Made by a program: the position numbers and the translations under genes. A DNA stretch of 43,153 nucleotides from Spartobacteria bacterium UBA695 (GTDB lineage: Bacteria > Verrucomicrobiota > Verrucomicrobiia > Chthoniobacterales > Chthoniobacteraceae). The DNA lies in assembly GCA_002298145.1 (NCBI GenBank), contig DBMP01000012.1, positions 1-43,153 on the forward strand. Direction: 5' to 3'. Shown in pieces: positions 24,180-32,842 of this stretch; position 1 is the stretch's first letter; each line of letters begins with the position of its first letter. The notes beneath the pieces were generated by a model, which ran no database searches, was not told the DNA's origin, and saw only the letters and a program-made list of their open reading frames with translations.

Positions 24180-24938
24180 ATGAAGTTTCCTATCGTTCTC
24201 TCCACGTTGGTCCTTTGCGCCGCCAGCGCGATGGCCCAGAATGCTCCCAGTGTCTGGCCAATGCCCTCGCCGCTCCCGGCAGTGCCGAAGGGCGCCAACC
24301 CGGCGGCGGTCCCGTTCCCGCGGGTGGACTGGTTCCAGCGCGTTCTCAACAATAACACCAAGGCCCAGGCGATCGCCGGGCAGATCGAGCTGGTTTTTGA
24401 CGGCGACTCGATCACCGATAACTGGCAGGGCCCCGGCCGAGATGTATGGCAGAAGTACTACGGCAACCGCAATGCGTTTGACTTCGGCATCGGTGGCGAC
24501 CGCACCGAGCACGTCCTCTGGCGGCTCGCCCAGGGCCAGGTAAACAACCTTCACCCGAAGCTGGTGGCCATCATGATCGGCACCAACAACACCGGAGCCA
24601 ACTCAGCCGAGCAAATCGCCGAGGGGGTCAAGACGGTGGTGGCCGACTACCAGAAGCGCTGCCCGGATACGGTGATCCTGCTCCAGGCCATCTTCCCGCG
24701 CGGCGAAAAGGCGGATAACCCCCTTCGCGCCAAGATCAAGCAGATCAATGAGACCATCTCCACCCTCGCCGACGGCAAGAAGGTGATCTACGTCGACTTT
24801 GGCGATAAATTCCTCCAGCCCGACGGGACGCTGAGCCGCGACATCATGCCGGACTTCCTGCACCCCAACGCGGCGGGGTACGAAATCTGGGCCAACGCAA
24901 TCGCGCCGATTGTGGACAAATACGTTCCCGCGAAGTAG
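24180..24938 (+). CDS. Secreted SGNH/GDSL hydrolase
   Basis: This 252-residue protein has a signal peptide (MKFPIVLSTLVLCAASAMAQ) and an SGNH esterase domain: LVFDGDSITDNW with the nucleophile Ser, FGIGGDRTEHVLWRL with the Gly, AIMIGTNNTG with the Asn, and DFLHPNAAGYEIW with the catalytic Asp and His. The GGDRTEHVLWRL block is the platelet-activating-factor acetylhydrolase-like branch often used on carbohydrate esters. Start at ATG 24180. A terminator follows. The substrate is unknown but extracellular polysaccharide esters are likely. Confidence 0.87.
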   Translation: MKFPIVLSTLVLCAASAMAQNAPSVWPMPSPLPAVPKGANPAAVPFPRVDWFQRVLNNNTKAQAIAGQIELVFDGDSITDNWQGPGRDVWQKYYGNRNAFDFGIGGDRTEHVLWRLAQGQVNNLHPKLVAIMIGTNNTGANSAEQIAEGVKTVVADYQKRCPDTVILLQAIFPRGEKADNPLRAKIKQINETISTLADGKKVIYVDFGDKFLQPDGTLSRDIMPDFLHPNAAGYEIWANAIAPIVDKYVPAK

Positions 24939-24960
24939 AGCGTCTCTCTTTCCAATCAAG

Positions 24961-24996
24961 CCCGCGTTTGGCCCCGTGCCACTCGCGGGTTTTTTT
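24961..24996 (+). terminator. Rho-independent terminator after SGNH hydrolase
   Basis: CCCGCG (24961-24966) pairs with CGCGGG (24984-24989), followed directly by seven T residues. It lies 22 bp after the gene stop. Confidence 0.8.
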
Positions 24997-25006
24997 GTGC
25001 GCGGCT

Positions 25007-25654
25007 TCAGCGCCGGGTGTTCGCCGGGAAGTCGTCCACGTATTCGATGGCCGCGATGGCCTCCATGACGCGGTCGGCCAGGCGCTGGTAGTCGTCCCGG
25101 CTGCCGGTGAGGTCGGCTTTGGTAAAGTATAGCGGCTGCCCCAGGACGACGGTGATCGGGATGGCGTTAAGGGAAGCGTACCACTTGGCGTTGCGGGGCA
25201 GCGCCTCAAAGGAGCCAAAGATACGCATCGGCACCACTGGGGCGAGCGTCTTGGCGATGATCAGGCCGACGCCCGGCTGGGCTTTCTGCAAGTGGCCGTC
25301 CTTGGAGCGGGTCCCCTCGGGGAAGATGAGCGTGGCCTTGCCCTCGCGCAGGACGCGGATGGTGAGCTTGAGCGCGGAGGAGTCGCCGCCCTTGGGGTCG
25401 ATGGGCAGGACGTTGACCTTGGGGAGGAGCTTGCCCATCACGGGGGCTTTAAAGAGGGTGTTGCGGGCGAGCGTGTAGAGTTCCCGCTCGGTGCTGATCC
25501 CGGCCATGGGAGGGTCGAGGAAGCTCTGGTGGTTCATGGCCAGGATGGCGGGGCCCTCTTCGATCATCCGCTCCGGGTAGACGACGCGGAAGGAAAAGAA
25601 GGTGCTGCCGAAGAATTTGAAGAGCCGATGGCCAAGCTGATAAAGCGGTTTCAT
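25007..25654 (-). CDS. 1-acyl-sn-glycerol-3-phosphate acyltransferase (PlsC-like)
   Basis: Acyltransferase of 215 residues with the family motifs NHQSFLDPP (H-x4-D), FKAPVMGKLLPKVNVLPID and LIFPEGTRSKDG, plus VPMRIFG. It likely makes phosphatidic acid from lysophosphatidic acid. The start was set at ATG 25654 (MKPLYQLGHRLFKF); the frame stays open upstream but that is antisense-like sequence inside cmk. It follows cmk by 34 bp, as the last gene of the tyrA-aroA-cmk cluster. Cmk-PlsC neighbours are common in several phyla. Confidence 0.85.
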   Translation of the reverse strand: MKPLYQLGHRLFKFFGSTFFSFRVVYPERMIEEGPAILAMNHQSFLDPPMAGISTERELYTLARNTLFKAPVMGKLLPKVNVLPIDPKGGDSSALKLTIRVLREGKATLIFPEGTRSKDGHLQKAQPGVGLIIAKTLAPVVPMRIFGSFEALPRNAKWYASLNAIPITVVLGQPLYFTKADLTGSRDDYQRLADRVMEAIAAIEYVDDFPANTRR

Positions 25655-25688
25655 TCCAAAACGAAAAGAGGATTTGCGCGGTGCTTTG

Positions 25689-26339
25689 CTAGAGCCCGAG
25701 GCGCTGGACCACCTCGTCGACCACGCCCTCGATGGTGAGGAAGGTGGAGTCGATGACGACGGCTCCGTCGGCCACTTTGAGGGGGGCGGTGGCGCGGGAG
25801 GAGTCGAGCTTGTCGCGGTGGGCCAGGTTATCGCGGATGCCCTGGGCCGAGCGGCGGGCGGCACGCACTTCCTCGGAGGCGTCGATGTAGGCTTTGAGGC
25901 GGGTCTGGGGGAAGACGACGGTGCCGATGTCGCGGCCTTCCATGACGAGGTCGTGCCGGAGGACGAATTCGCGCTGCCGGGCGACGAGGACTTCGCGCAC
26001 GTGCGGGATGGCGGCGATGGCGGAGACGTTGGCGGTGATCTCGGGGCCGTTAAGGAACGGCGCGGGGTCCACGCCCTCGACGCGCAGGGTGCTTTCGTTG
26101 GCGGCGACGCCGCATTCAAAGGGGGTGGCGTCGAGCAGCGCACCGACGGCGGCGGCATCCGATGGGGCGACCCCATGGCGCAGGGCGAGCCAGGTGACGG
26201 CGCGGTACATGGCTCCGGTGTTGACGTAGACGTAGCCGAGCCGCCGGGCCAGCAGCCGGGCCACGGTGCTTTTGCCCGAGGCGGCGGGGCCGTCGATGGC
26301 GACGACTTTATGCGGGAGAGGTGATGGAGTGGTTTCCAC
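25689..26339 (-). CDS. cmk: Cytidylate kinase
   Basis: Kinase of about 216 residues that phosphorylates CMP and dCMP. P-loop AIDGPAASGKSTVARLLA is followed by YVNTGAMYRAVTWLAL, LNGPEITANVSAIAAIPHVRE (CMP-binding), LVMEGRDIGTVVFP and AYIDASEEVRAARR. All are typical of Cmk. The start is a GTG at 26339; the ribosome site is weak, and codons upstream in frame are not Cmk-like. It is 55 bp downstream of aroA, an arrangement shared with many bacteria (aroA-cmk). Confidence 0.92.
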   Translation of the reverse strand: METTPSPLPHKVVAIDGPAASGKSTVARLLARRLGYVYVNTGAMYRAVTWLALRHGVAPSDAAAVGALLDATPFECGVAANESTLRVEGVDPAPFLNGPEITANVSAIAAIPHVREVLVARQREFVLRHDLVMEGRDIGTVVFPQTRLKAYIDASEEVRAARRSAQGIRDNLAHRDKLDSSRATAPLKVADGAVVIDSTFLTIEGVVDEVVQRLGL

Positions 26340-26394
26340 TGGCCGCTCAGATTGGCACAAAAAACCGCCCCCGGGAAAGCGAAAACCGGGGCCC

Positions 26395-27723
26395 CTATTT
26401 CGGCAACGCGCCGACGACGGGGATCTGCGGTTCGGAGGGGGAGGTGAGGCGCCCGAGGGTCTCGTAAAAGGTGGGGTAGGAGGTGGCCACGCACTCGATG
26501 CCGTCGATGACGGTCTCGCCCTCGGCAAAGAGGCCCGCGATGGCAAAGGCCATGGCGATGCGGTGGTCCCCGTAGCTGGAGACGCGCGCCCCTTTGAGCG
26601 GGGTGCCGCCGAAGATCTCCAGGCCGTCGTCCTTCTCGTTGACCTTGACGCCCATGGCCCGCAGGTTGGTGGCGATGGCGGCGAGGCGGTCGGTCTCTTT
26701 GACGCGCAGCTCGGCGGCGTCGGCGATGACGGTGGTCCCTTTTGCCAAGGCGGCGGCGACGGCCAGGATGGGCAGTTCGTCGATGACGTTGGGGATTTCT
26801 TTGCCGCGGATTTCGGTGCCTTTGAGTTCCGAGCCTTCGATTTCGACGGTGCCGTAGGGCTCGCCTTCTTCGATTTCGACGATTTCGCGAACATGCGCGC
26901 CCATCCGGACGAGCACGGCGAGGATGCCGGTGCGGGTTTCGTTAAGGCCGACGTCGGTGACGAGCAGGTGGCTGCCGGGCTGGGCGGCGGCGGCGACGAG
27001 CCAGAAGGCGGCGCTGGAGAGGTCGCCGGGGACGTGGAAGTCGCGCGATTCGGGGGTCTTGGGCCCGACGACGGTGACGGTGTGGCCCTCGATGTGCGGG
27101 GCGGCCAGGAACCACTGGAGCATCCGCTCGGTGTGGTTGCGGCTCTGCTCGGGCTCGGTGACGCTGGTGCGCCCGTGAGCGAAGAGGCCCGCGAGCAAGA
27201 CGGCGCTCTTGACCTGGGCGCTGGCGACGGGGGACTGGTACTCAAGGGGCTTGATCTCGGCCGCGCCTTCGATGACGAGCGGCGGGGCGCTCTTGGGGCC
27301 CTCGGCGGTGAGCTGGGCGCCCATCTGGGTGAGCGGGTCGATGACGCGCTTCATGGGGCGGCGGGAAAGGGAAGCGTCGCCGACCATGCGGCTGCGGAAG
27401 GGCTGGGCGGCCAGGATGCCGGACATGAGGCGCATGGTGGTGCCGGAGTTGCCGCAGTCGATGTCTCTCTCTGGAGCGACAAGGTGGTGGCCCCGGCCAT
27501 GGACGATGAGGGTGGTGGGGGCGGGCTCTTCGATTTCAACGCCCAGGGCGCGCATGGCGCCGACGGTGGAGCGGCAATCCTCGCTGGGCAGGAACCCGGT
27601 GACGACGCAGGTGCCGTTGGAGATCCCGGCCAGGATGACGGCGCGGTGCGAGATGCTCTTGTCCCCGGGGACGGTGATTTCGGCCCGGATGATGGGGCCT
27701 CTGTGGATGGTCCAGCGTTCCAT
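26395..27723 (-). CDS. aroA: 3-phosphoshikimate 1-carboxyvinyltransferase (EPSP synthase)
   Basis: Enzyme of 442 residues joining phosphoenolpyruvate to shikimate-3-phosphate, in chorismate synthesis. Landmarks are GDKSISHRAVILAG (substrate-binding Lys), DCGNSGTTMRLMSG, LSRRPMKRVIDPL, SAQVKSAVLLAGL, DLSSAAFWLVAAAA, DELPILAVAAA and SYGDHRIAMAFAIAG. The start was set at ATG 27723, where the conserved N-terminus begins; further upstream codons are antisense to nothing useful. It is 5 bp downstream of tyrA, so both feed aromatic amino acid synthesis as one unit. Confidence 0.95.
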   Translation of the reverse strand: MERWTIHRGPIIRAEITVPGDKSISHRAVILAGISNGTCVVTGFLPSEDCRSTVGAMRALGVEIEEPAPTTLIVHGRGHHLVAPERDIDCGNSGTTMRLMSGILAAQPFRSRMVGDASLSRRPMKRVIDPLTQMGAQLTAEGPKSAPPLVIEGAAEIKPLEYQSPVASAQVKSAVLLAGLFAHGRTSVTEPEQSRNHTERMLQWFLAAPHIEGHTVTVVGPKTPESRDFHVPGDLSSAAFWLVAAAAQPGSHLLVTDVGLNETRTGILAVLVRMGAHVREIVEIEEGEPYGTVEIEGSELKGTEIRGKEIPNVIDELPILAVAAALAKGTTVIADAAELRVKETDRLAAIATNLRAMGVKVNEKDDGLEIFGGTPLKGARVSSYGDHRIAMAFAIAGLFAEGETVIDGIECVATSYPTFYETLGRLTSPSEPQIPVVGALPK

Positions 27724-27728
27724 GAGTT

Positions 27729-28592
27729 TTAAGGTGTCTTTCGCTTGATGTGACGGTCGCGGCCGACCTTGGCGTTGGTGAGGAATTCTTTCAGTTTCGC
27801 GTCGTTGCCGCCAGCAATATCCCGCGAGATCTCTTGGAGCCGGGCGATGAAGGCGTCGAGCTGTGCGCCGAGGACGGCTCGGTTGGTGGCGAGGATTTCG
27901 GTCCACATTTCCGGGAGGCCCGAGGCGATGCGGGTGGTGTCGCGCAGGCCGTTCCCACAGTAATCGATGGCGTCGCGGTTTTGCGCGCAGACGAAATCGA
28001 CCAGGGAGGAGGCGATGAGGTGGGGCAGATGGCTGACGAGCCCGATGGCGGCGTCGTGTTCGCCGGGGGGCAGGGTGCGGATGTTGCAGCCGACGAGGCT
28101 CCAGAGGGCGGCGGCTTGCTCTTGCGCGCCGGGGGCGATGCCGGGGTGCGGGGTGAGGAGGGCGACGGTGCCCTGGAAGAGCCCCGCGCTGGCGGCGGCG
28201 AGCCCGGCCTGTTCGGACCCGGCCATGGGGTGGCTGCCGATGAAGTGGCCCCGGCCTGCTTTCTCAAAGATGGGCGCGAGGGCATCGACGACGGGGGCTT
28301 TGACGCTGCCGACGTCGGTGACGAGCGCGCCGGGCTCGATGAGCGGGGCGGCCTGCTCGGCCAGGCCGGCCATGGCTCCGATGGGGATGCAGAAGACGAC
28401 GGTGTCGGCTCCTTTAAGCACGGGGCCAAGCTCGGTGGAGGCGGCGTCGCAAATGCCCGCCTGAAGCGCTTCCGCAGCCGCCGCCTCGCGCCGGGCCCAG
28501 ACGGTGACGCGGCACCGGGGCGCACGGGCGCGAACGGCCAGGGCGAGCGAGGCGCCAAGGAGTCCGGGTCCCAAGATGGCGAGGTGGTTCAT
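27729..28592 (-). CDS. tyrA: Prephenate dehydrogenase
   Basis: This 287-residue enzyme oxidises prephenate to 4-hydroxyphenylpyruvate for tyrosine. Rossmann start MNHLAILGPGLLGASLALAV, then VVFCIPIGAM, LVTDVGSVKAPVV, FIGSHPMAGSEQAGL with the substrate-binding His, and VSHLPHLIASSLV. It is a monofunctional TyrA with no chorismate mutase or ACT domain. Start at ATG 28592. The upstream terminator at 28625-28660 leaves only about 30 bp, so its promoter must overlap that element or it is read through. Confidence 0.92.
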   Translation of the reverse strand: MNHLAILGPGLLGASLALAVRARAPRCRVTVWARREAAAAEALQAGICDAASTELGPVLKGADTVVFCIPIGAMAGLAEQAAPLIEPGALVTDVGSVKAPVVDALAPIFEKAGRGHFIGSHPMAGSEQAGLAAASAGLFQGTVALLTPHPGIAPGAQEQAAALWSLVGCNIRTLPPGEHDAAIGLVSHLPHLIASSLVDFVCAQNRDAIDYCGNGLRDTTRIASGLPEMWTEILATNRAVLGAQLDAFIARLQEISRDIAGGNDAKLKEFLTNAKVGRDRHIKRKTP

Positions 28593-28624
28593 TGAAAAAG
28601 GTGTCTGTGATAGCCGGGGCCGAT

Positions 28625-28660
28625 ACAAAAAACAAGCCGCCCCGGTCAGGGCGGCTTGTT
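28625..28660 (-). terminator. Rho-independent terminator, minus strand
   Basis: A perfect 12-bp stem, AACAAGCCGCCC (28631-28642) with GGGCGGCTTGTT (28649-28660), and a 6-nt loop. Read on the minus strand it ends in a T-run (GTTTTTTG). It closes the run of genes glgA to the small lipoprotein. Confidence 0.88.
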
Positions 28661-28693
28661 TCCAAAAAATCCGCTTTGTAACGTTTGAGGTTG

Positions 28694-29056
28694 TTAGGGA
28701 ACCAGGAACGTCCTGCCGGGAGCGTATTCGTCTTTCATCTCGGTTCCCGGGGGATAACCACGGCAATCGAGGAGACCTCCCTGGGGATTGTAGGGGCTGC
28801 GCACGAAGCCGGGCCTGCCGGGTTCGGGAACTCCGTAGAGGACGTCCCGCTTTTTCGGCGCGGGTGTGGGCGTGGCCGTGGGTGCCGGAGCGGAAGCCGT
28901 GGCGGCCGTCGTGTCCGGGGCTACCGGAGCGGGCGGCACTTCAACCTGGGTTTCCTCTCTCGGGAACGGGGCCCTGTAAACCGTTGTCCGTTTGTGGGGC
29001 GCACAGGCGGCCAGAAGGGCGCAGGATAGTAGCGAGCAAAGGAGAATTCGCTTCAT
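28694..29056 (-). CDS. Predicted lipoprotein with Ala/Pro/Thr-rich linker
   Basis: This 120-residue protein starts MKRILLCSLLSCALLAACAP with lipobox LAAC and Cys at residue 18. Next is a low-complexity linker (PAPVAPDTTAATASAPAPTATPTPAPKK), then a short region (GVPEPGRPGFVRSPYNPQGGLLDCRGYPPGTEM) that resembles a domain of small envelope proteins of unknown role. Start at ATG 29056, chosen for the signal. It follows the hydrolase genes by 45 bp and ends before a strong terminator. Confidence 0.65.
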   Translation of the reverse strand: MKRILLCSLLSCALLAACAPHKRTTVYRAPFPREETQVEVPPAPVAPDTTAATASAPAPTATPTPAPKKRDVLYGVPEPGRPGFVRSPYNPQGGLLDCRGYPPGTEMKDEYAPGRTFLVP

Positions 29057-29101
29057 ATAGGCAGGGGCAAGCAATAATGGATTATGGATCGGGTGACAAC
29101 A

Positions 29102-29989
29102 CTATTTCACAAAGCCCTGCTGGCGCAACCAGAAGAGGCAGTCGGCCGTCCACGGATGCAGGCCGCCCTTGCCGTCTTTGCCCAGGCCCATGCCGTGGCC
29201 GCCTTGCTGGTAGACGTGCAGGTCGAAGGGGACGCCTTTTTCCCGCAGGGCCATGGCGAAAGCGAGGGAGTTCTCGACTTTGACGCCTTTGTCTTCCCAG
29301 GTGTGCCAGATGAAGCAGGGGGGTGTTTGGGCGGTGACTTGTTTTTCGTTGGAGAGGAGCTCGACGAGGGCGGGCGAGGGGTTGTCGCCCAGGAGGTTTT
29401 TCTTGGACCCAGTGTGGGTGTTCTCTCCGAGCGTGATGACGGCGTAGCAGAGGATGCCCAGGTCGGGGCGCGAGCTGACGCGCTCGATGGGGTCGGGCGA
29501 AGCGGGGTTGCCCGCGTCGAAGTGGGTCAGGAGCGTGGAGGCAAGGTGGCCGCCCGCGGAGGAGCCGATAACGCCGATGTGGCCGGGATCGACCTGCCAT
29601 TGCGCGGCGTTGGCGCGGACGGTGCGCAGGGCGCGGGCGGCGTCCTGGAGCATGACGGGGTGGCGATACCCGGCGGAGCCGAGCCGGTATTTGAGGACGA
29701 AGGCGGCGACGCCGTTGTCGGCGAACCACTGGGCGTAGCCTTCGCCCTCGTGATTGGCCAGGCCGCCGTAGGCGCCGCCGGGGCAGATGACGATGGCCGC
29801 GCCGGTGGCCTTGGCGGGGTCGGGCAGGTAGGGGGTGAGGGTCGGGATGTCCTTCGGCTCGGTGCCGAGGGCCCCGGGCGCGCCGTCTTTCCAGAGCGGG
29901 AATTCATCCTGCTTTTGCTGGGCAAAGGCGGCGACGGGAAGGAGCAGGGCGGCGACTAGACCGGCCAGGAGGGAGCGTTTGGGTTTCAT
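29102..29989 (-). CDS. Secreted alpha/beta hydrolase (esterase/BD-FAE-like), tandem copy 1
   Basis: This 295-residue protein has a signal peptide (SLLAGLVAALLLPVAAFAQ). The alpha/beta hydrolase core shows ICPGGAYGGLANHEG (oxyanion strand), IGVIGSSAGGHLAS with the nucleophile Ser in GxSxG, PPCFIWHTWEDKGV with the acid, and GGHGMGLG with the His. It belongs to the group of esterases often called xylanase-associated or BD-FAE-like. The next gene upstream is a near copy without a signal peptide. The substrate is probably an acetylated or feruloylated sugar, not determined. Confidence 0.85.
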   Translation of the reverse strand: MKPKRSLLAGLVAALLLPVAAFAQQKQDEFPLWKDGAPGALGTEPKDIPTLTPYLPDPAKATGAAIVICPGGAYGGLANHEGEGYAQWFADNGVAAFVLKYRLGSAGYRHPVMLQDAARALRTVRANAAQWQVDPGHIGVIGSSAGGHLASTLLTHFDAGNPASPDPIERVSSRPDLGILCYAVITLGENTHTGSKKNLLGDNPSPALVELLSNEKQVTAQTPPCFIWHTWEDKGVKVENSLAFAMALREKGVPFDLHVYQQGGHGMGLGKDGKGGLHPWTADCLFWLRQQGFVK

Positions 29990-30006
29990 GGAGGGTTCGG
30001 AGGATG

Positions 30007-30831
30007 CTAGGATTTTAAGAAGCCGTTTTCGCGCAGCCAGAAGAGGCAGTCGGCGGCCCACGGATGAAGGCCACCCTTACCGTCGGTGCCCAGGCCCATG
30101 CCGTGGCCACCCTTCTGGTAGACGTGGAGGTCGAAGGGGACGCCGTTGGCCCGCAGCGCGCGGGCGAAGTCGATGGAGTTCTCGACCGGCACGGCACCGT
30201 CCTCGCTGGTGTGCCAGACGAAGCAGGGGGGCGTTTGCGGGGTGACTTGCTTTTCGTTGGAGAGCAGCTCGACCAGCTCCGGGGCGGGGTTCTCGCCGAG
30301 GAGGTTGTCGCGCGAGCCGCTGTGGGTATTCCCGCCCAGGGTGATGACGGCGTAGCAGAGGATGCCGAAATCGGGGCGCGAGCTGACGCGCTCGACGAGG
30401 TCGGCGGCTTTTGGGTCGCCCGGCTCGAAGTGGGTCAGGAGCGTGGAGGCGAGGTGGCCCCCGGCGGAGGAACCCATGATGCCGATGCGCTGAGGATCGA
30501 CGCCCCAGCACTCCGCTTTGGCCCGGATGGTGCGCAGGGCGCGGGCGGCGTCCTGAAGCATGACGGGGTGACGGTACCCGGCGGAGCCGAGCCGGTACTG
30601 GAGGACAAAGGCGGCGATGCCATGCTCAGCCAGCCAGAGGGCGTAGCCTTCGCCTTCATGGTCGGCGAGGCCGCCATAACCGCCGCCGGGCAGGACGACG
30701 ATGGAGGCTCCGGTGGCGTGGGCGGGTTCGGGAAGGTAGGGGGTGAGCCTGGGGATGTCGGTCAGGCAGATGCCCGTGGCGCCAGGGGCGTCGTTTTCCC
30801 AGAGACGAAAGGCGGCTTGCTTGGTAACCAT
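30007..30831 (-). CDS. Cytoplasmic alpha/beta hydrolase (esterase-like), tandem copy 2
   Basis: This 274-residue protein is aligned without large gaps to the secreted copy: VLPGGGYGGLADHEG, IGIMGSSAGGHLAS, FVWHTSEDGAV and GGHGMGLG hold the catalytic Ser, Asp and His. It starts directly at MVTKQAAFRLWENDAPGATG with no signal peptide. Most positions from about residue 45 to the end are identical by eye to copy 1, so this is a tandem duplication followed by loss or gain of the export signal. It lies 11 bp after glgA and 17 bp before copy 1, in one operon. Confidence 0.85.
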   Translation of the reverse strand: MVTKQAAFRLWENDAPGATGICLTDIPRLTPYLPEPAHATGASIVVLPGGGYGGLADHEGEGYALWLAEHGIAAFVLQYRLGSAGYRHPVMLQDAARALRTIRAKAECWGVDPQRIGIMGSSAGGHLASTLLTHFEPGDPKAADLVERVSSRPDFGILCYAVITLGGNTHSGSRDNLLGENPAPELVELLSNEKQVTPQTPPCFVWHTSEDGAVPVENSIDFARALRANGVPFDLHVYQKGGHGMGLGTDGKGGLHPWAADCLFWLRENGFLKS

Positions 30832-30842
30832 AAAGCTTCTTT

Positions 30843-32039
30843 TTATGCGCCTAACTGCTCGTAAAGGGAAGCGGTTTGACGGGCAATGGCGGCCCAGCTG
30901 AATTTTTCCTCGGCGCGGCGGCGGCCCGCTTTGCCCATGCGCTCGCGCAGGGCGGGGTCGGCCATGAGTTCGTTGACGCGGGCGGCGAGGTCGCGGGCAA
31001 ACTGGTCGGGGCAGAGTGGCTCGAACGGGCTCTCTTTCATCTGTTCCAGCGGGACGAGGTAGCCGGTTTCGCCGTGGACGACGACTTCTTTAATCCCCCC
31101 GACGGCGCTGGCGACGACGGCGGTTTCGCACGCCATGGCCTCCAGGTTGATGATGCCGAAGGGTTCGTAGATGGAGGGGCAACAGAAGACGGCGGCCTGC
31201 GAGTAGAGCTGGCGAACGGTCGGCTTGGCGACCATTTCCTGGATCCAGATGACGCCCGGGCGGTGCACGGCGTCCACGGCGGCTTTCATCTCGGCGGCGA
31301 TCTCCGGGGTGTCGGGCGCTCCGGCGCAGAGGACGACCTGGATCTTGGGGTCGAGGTAGCGGATGGCGTTGACCAGGTGGACGATCCCTTTCTGGCGGGT
31401 GATGCGGCCGACGAAGAGGACGAAGGGGACGTTCGGGTCGATGCCGTAGCGGATGAGTTCCCCGGTGGAGTCGGTTTTCTGGTATTCGTCGAGGTCGATG
31501 CCGTTGTAGATGATGTGGATTTTCTTCTCATCGACGTTGTAGAGCCGCAGGACGTCGGCCTTGGTCTCTTGGGAGACGGCGATGACGGCGTCGGCCATTT
31601 CGAGGGCGGTTTTTTCGACCCAGAGGGAGAAGTCGTAGCCGCCGCCGAGCTGCTCGCGCTTCCACGGGCGGAGCGGTTCGAGGGAATGGACGGTGAGGAT
31701 GAGCGGGATGCCGTAGTTGAGCTTGGCCATGATGCCGCCCAGGTGGGTATACCAGGTGTGGCAGTGGACGAGGTCGGCGTCGATGCCCGCGCTGTTGAAG
31801 GAGGTGCAGCGCTCGACGGCCCCGAAGACGGATTTCAGCGGCTTGGGCTCGGTGTGGCGGGCTTCGTCGATGCCGAAGCCACGGACGCGGAGGTGGTCGA
31901 GGGTCTCGTCCTGAGAGCCAAAGCAGCGCACTTCCACGTCGAGGAGCTTGGCGAGTTCCCGGCTGAGGTAATCGACGTGAACGCCCGCGCCCCCGTAGAC
32001 GTTGGGGGGGTATTCGTTGGTAAGAAGGAGTGCTTTCAT
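30843..32039 (-). CDS. glgA: Glycogen synthase, GT4 type (GlgA/GlgM-like)
   Basis: Glycosyltransferase of 398 residues with the family start NEYPPNVYGGAGVHVDYLSRELA. The catalytic part has FVLFVGRITRQKGIVHLVNAI, DAVIAVSQETKADVL and PSIYEPFGIINLEAMACETAVVASAVGGIKEVV with the E-x7-E pattern. This matches the actinobacterial-type GlgA, which in some bacteria makes maltose-1-phosphate (GlgM) and in others glycogen; the choice cannot be made here. It is first in the operon with two hydrolases. Confidence 0.85.
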   Translation of the reverse strand: MKALLLTNEYPPNVYGGAGVHVDYLSRELAKLLDVEVRCFGSQDETLDHLRVRGFGIDEARHTEPKPLKSVFGAVERCTSFNSAGIDADLVHCHTWYTHLGGIMAKLNYGIPLILTVHSLEPLRPWKREQLGGGYDFSLWVEKTALEMADAVIAVSQETKADVLRLYNVDEKKIHIIYNGIDLDEYQKTDSTGELIRYGIDPNVPFVLFVGRITRQKGIVHLVNAIRYLDPKIQVVLCAGAPDTPEIAAEMKAAVDAVHRPGVIWIQEMVAKPTVRQLYSQAAVFCCPSIYEPFGIINLEAMACETAVVASAVGGIKEVVVHGETGYLVPLEQMKESPFEPLCPDQFARDLAARVNELMADPALRERMGKAGRRRAEEKFSWAAIARQTASLYEQLGA

Positions 32040-32231
32040 AAAAGAGGGGGCCAGGGCTGGCGGTTAGGGTTTCCTTTTGGAGCTGGGTGGATTGAAGCCC
32101 GTTCGGGGGCGCGGAGGCAAGGCGCGAATTGCGCGGCGGCGTGTTCTTTTGTCCTACAGCCGGGGCGCGGCACGGGACCGTATCTGTTAGGTATAGCCCC
32201 CTCCCTGGAAACCCTTAAGCGGAATACCGGT

Positions 32232-32741
32232 ATGGACTACGAATCTCTTCAGGACCTTTATTTTCACGAGCTCAAGGATCTCTACAGCGCCGAGAAACAG
32301 ATCTTGCGGGCGCTGCCGAAGGTGGCCAAGCACGCGTCGTCGGCCTCGCTGCGCGACAGTCTGGAACAGCACCGGGAGGAGACGCGCCTGCAGGCGGAGC
32401 GGCTGGAGCAGATCTTCGAGCGCCACGGGAAGTCCACCCGCGGGGCCAAGTGCAAGGGCATGGAGGGGGTGCTGGAGGAGGTGGAGGACTGGATCATGGA
32501 GGACGCCGCGCCGGAGGTGATGGACGCGGGGATCATCGCGGGGGCGCAGCGGGTGGAGCATTACGAGATTGCCGGGTACGGCTGTGCGCGCACGTTTGCC
32601 ACGCAGCTCGGCTTCGAGGAGGATGAGGTACTCCTCAACCAGACGCTGCACGAGGAGGGCGAGGTGGATAAGAAGCTGACGGCCCTCTCGGAGCGGATCA
32701 ACCTGGCGGCCCACCGGGCGCAATCGCACCAGCGGGCGTAA
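32232..32741 (+). CDS. Ferritin-like DUF892 family protein (YciE/YciF-type)
   Basis: This 169-residue all-helical protein begins MDYESLQDLYFHELKDLYSAEKQIL, the DUF892 signature, with helical pairs carrying possible metal ligands (His/Glu in HEL, EQHREETR, VEHYEIAGY, HEEGEVDKKL). The family is stress-induced in several bacteria and has a ferritin-like four-helix bundle. Start at ATG 32232; the palindrome ATACCGGTAT overlaps it. It is divergent from glgA and is followed by a palindrome cluster. Confidence 0.87.
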   Translation: MDYESLQDLYFHELKDLYSAEKQILRALPKVAKHASSASLRDSLEQHREETRLQAERLEQIFERHGKSTRGAKCKGMEGVLEEVEDWIMEDAAPEVMDAGIIAGAQRVEHYEIAGYGCARTFATQLGFEEDEVLLNQTLHEEGEVDKKLTALSERINLAAHRAQSHQRA

Positions 32742-32805
32742 TACGATTTCTACAATCCAAGGCCAAGAAGCTCAAAAAGTTCTTGTTAAAAAGGGCCTTG
32801 GGCCT

Positions 32806-32831
32806 CGTTCCCAATCTTCAGATTGGGAACG
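32806..32831. repeat. Palindrome, 12-nt arms
   Basis: CGTTCCCAATCT and AGATTGGGAACG pair perfectly around TC. It is one of a cluster between the DUF892 gene and the phosphorylase gene. It shares the AATCT/AGATT core with the repeat units at 183-236 and 32843-32923, so it probably belongs to the same family. Confidence 0.6.
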
Positions 32832-32842
32832 TCTTCTGTCTG

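Noticed and set aside
25655..26494. In-frame N-terminal extension of the PlsC-like gene
   Set aside because: It overlaps cmk in another frame and contains only low-complexity Pro/Ser/Arg sequence.
30876..32231. Plus-strand open frame opposite glgA that runs in frame into the DUF892 gene
   Set aside because: The part opposite glgA is compositionally an antisense shadow. The real protein starts at ATG 32232, where the DUF892 signature begins.
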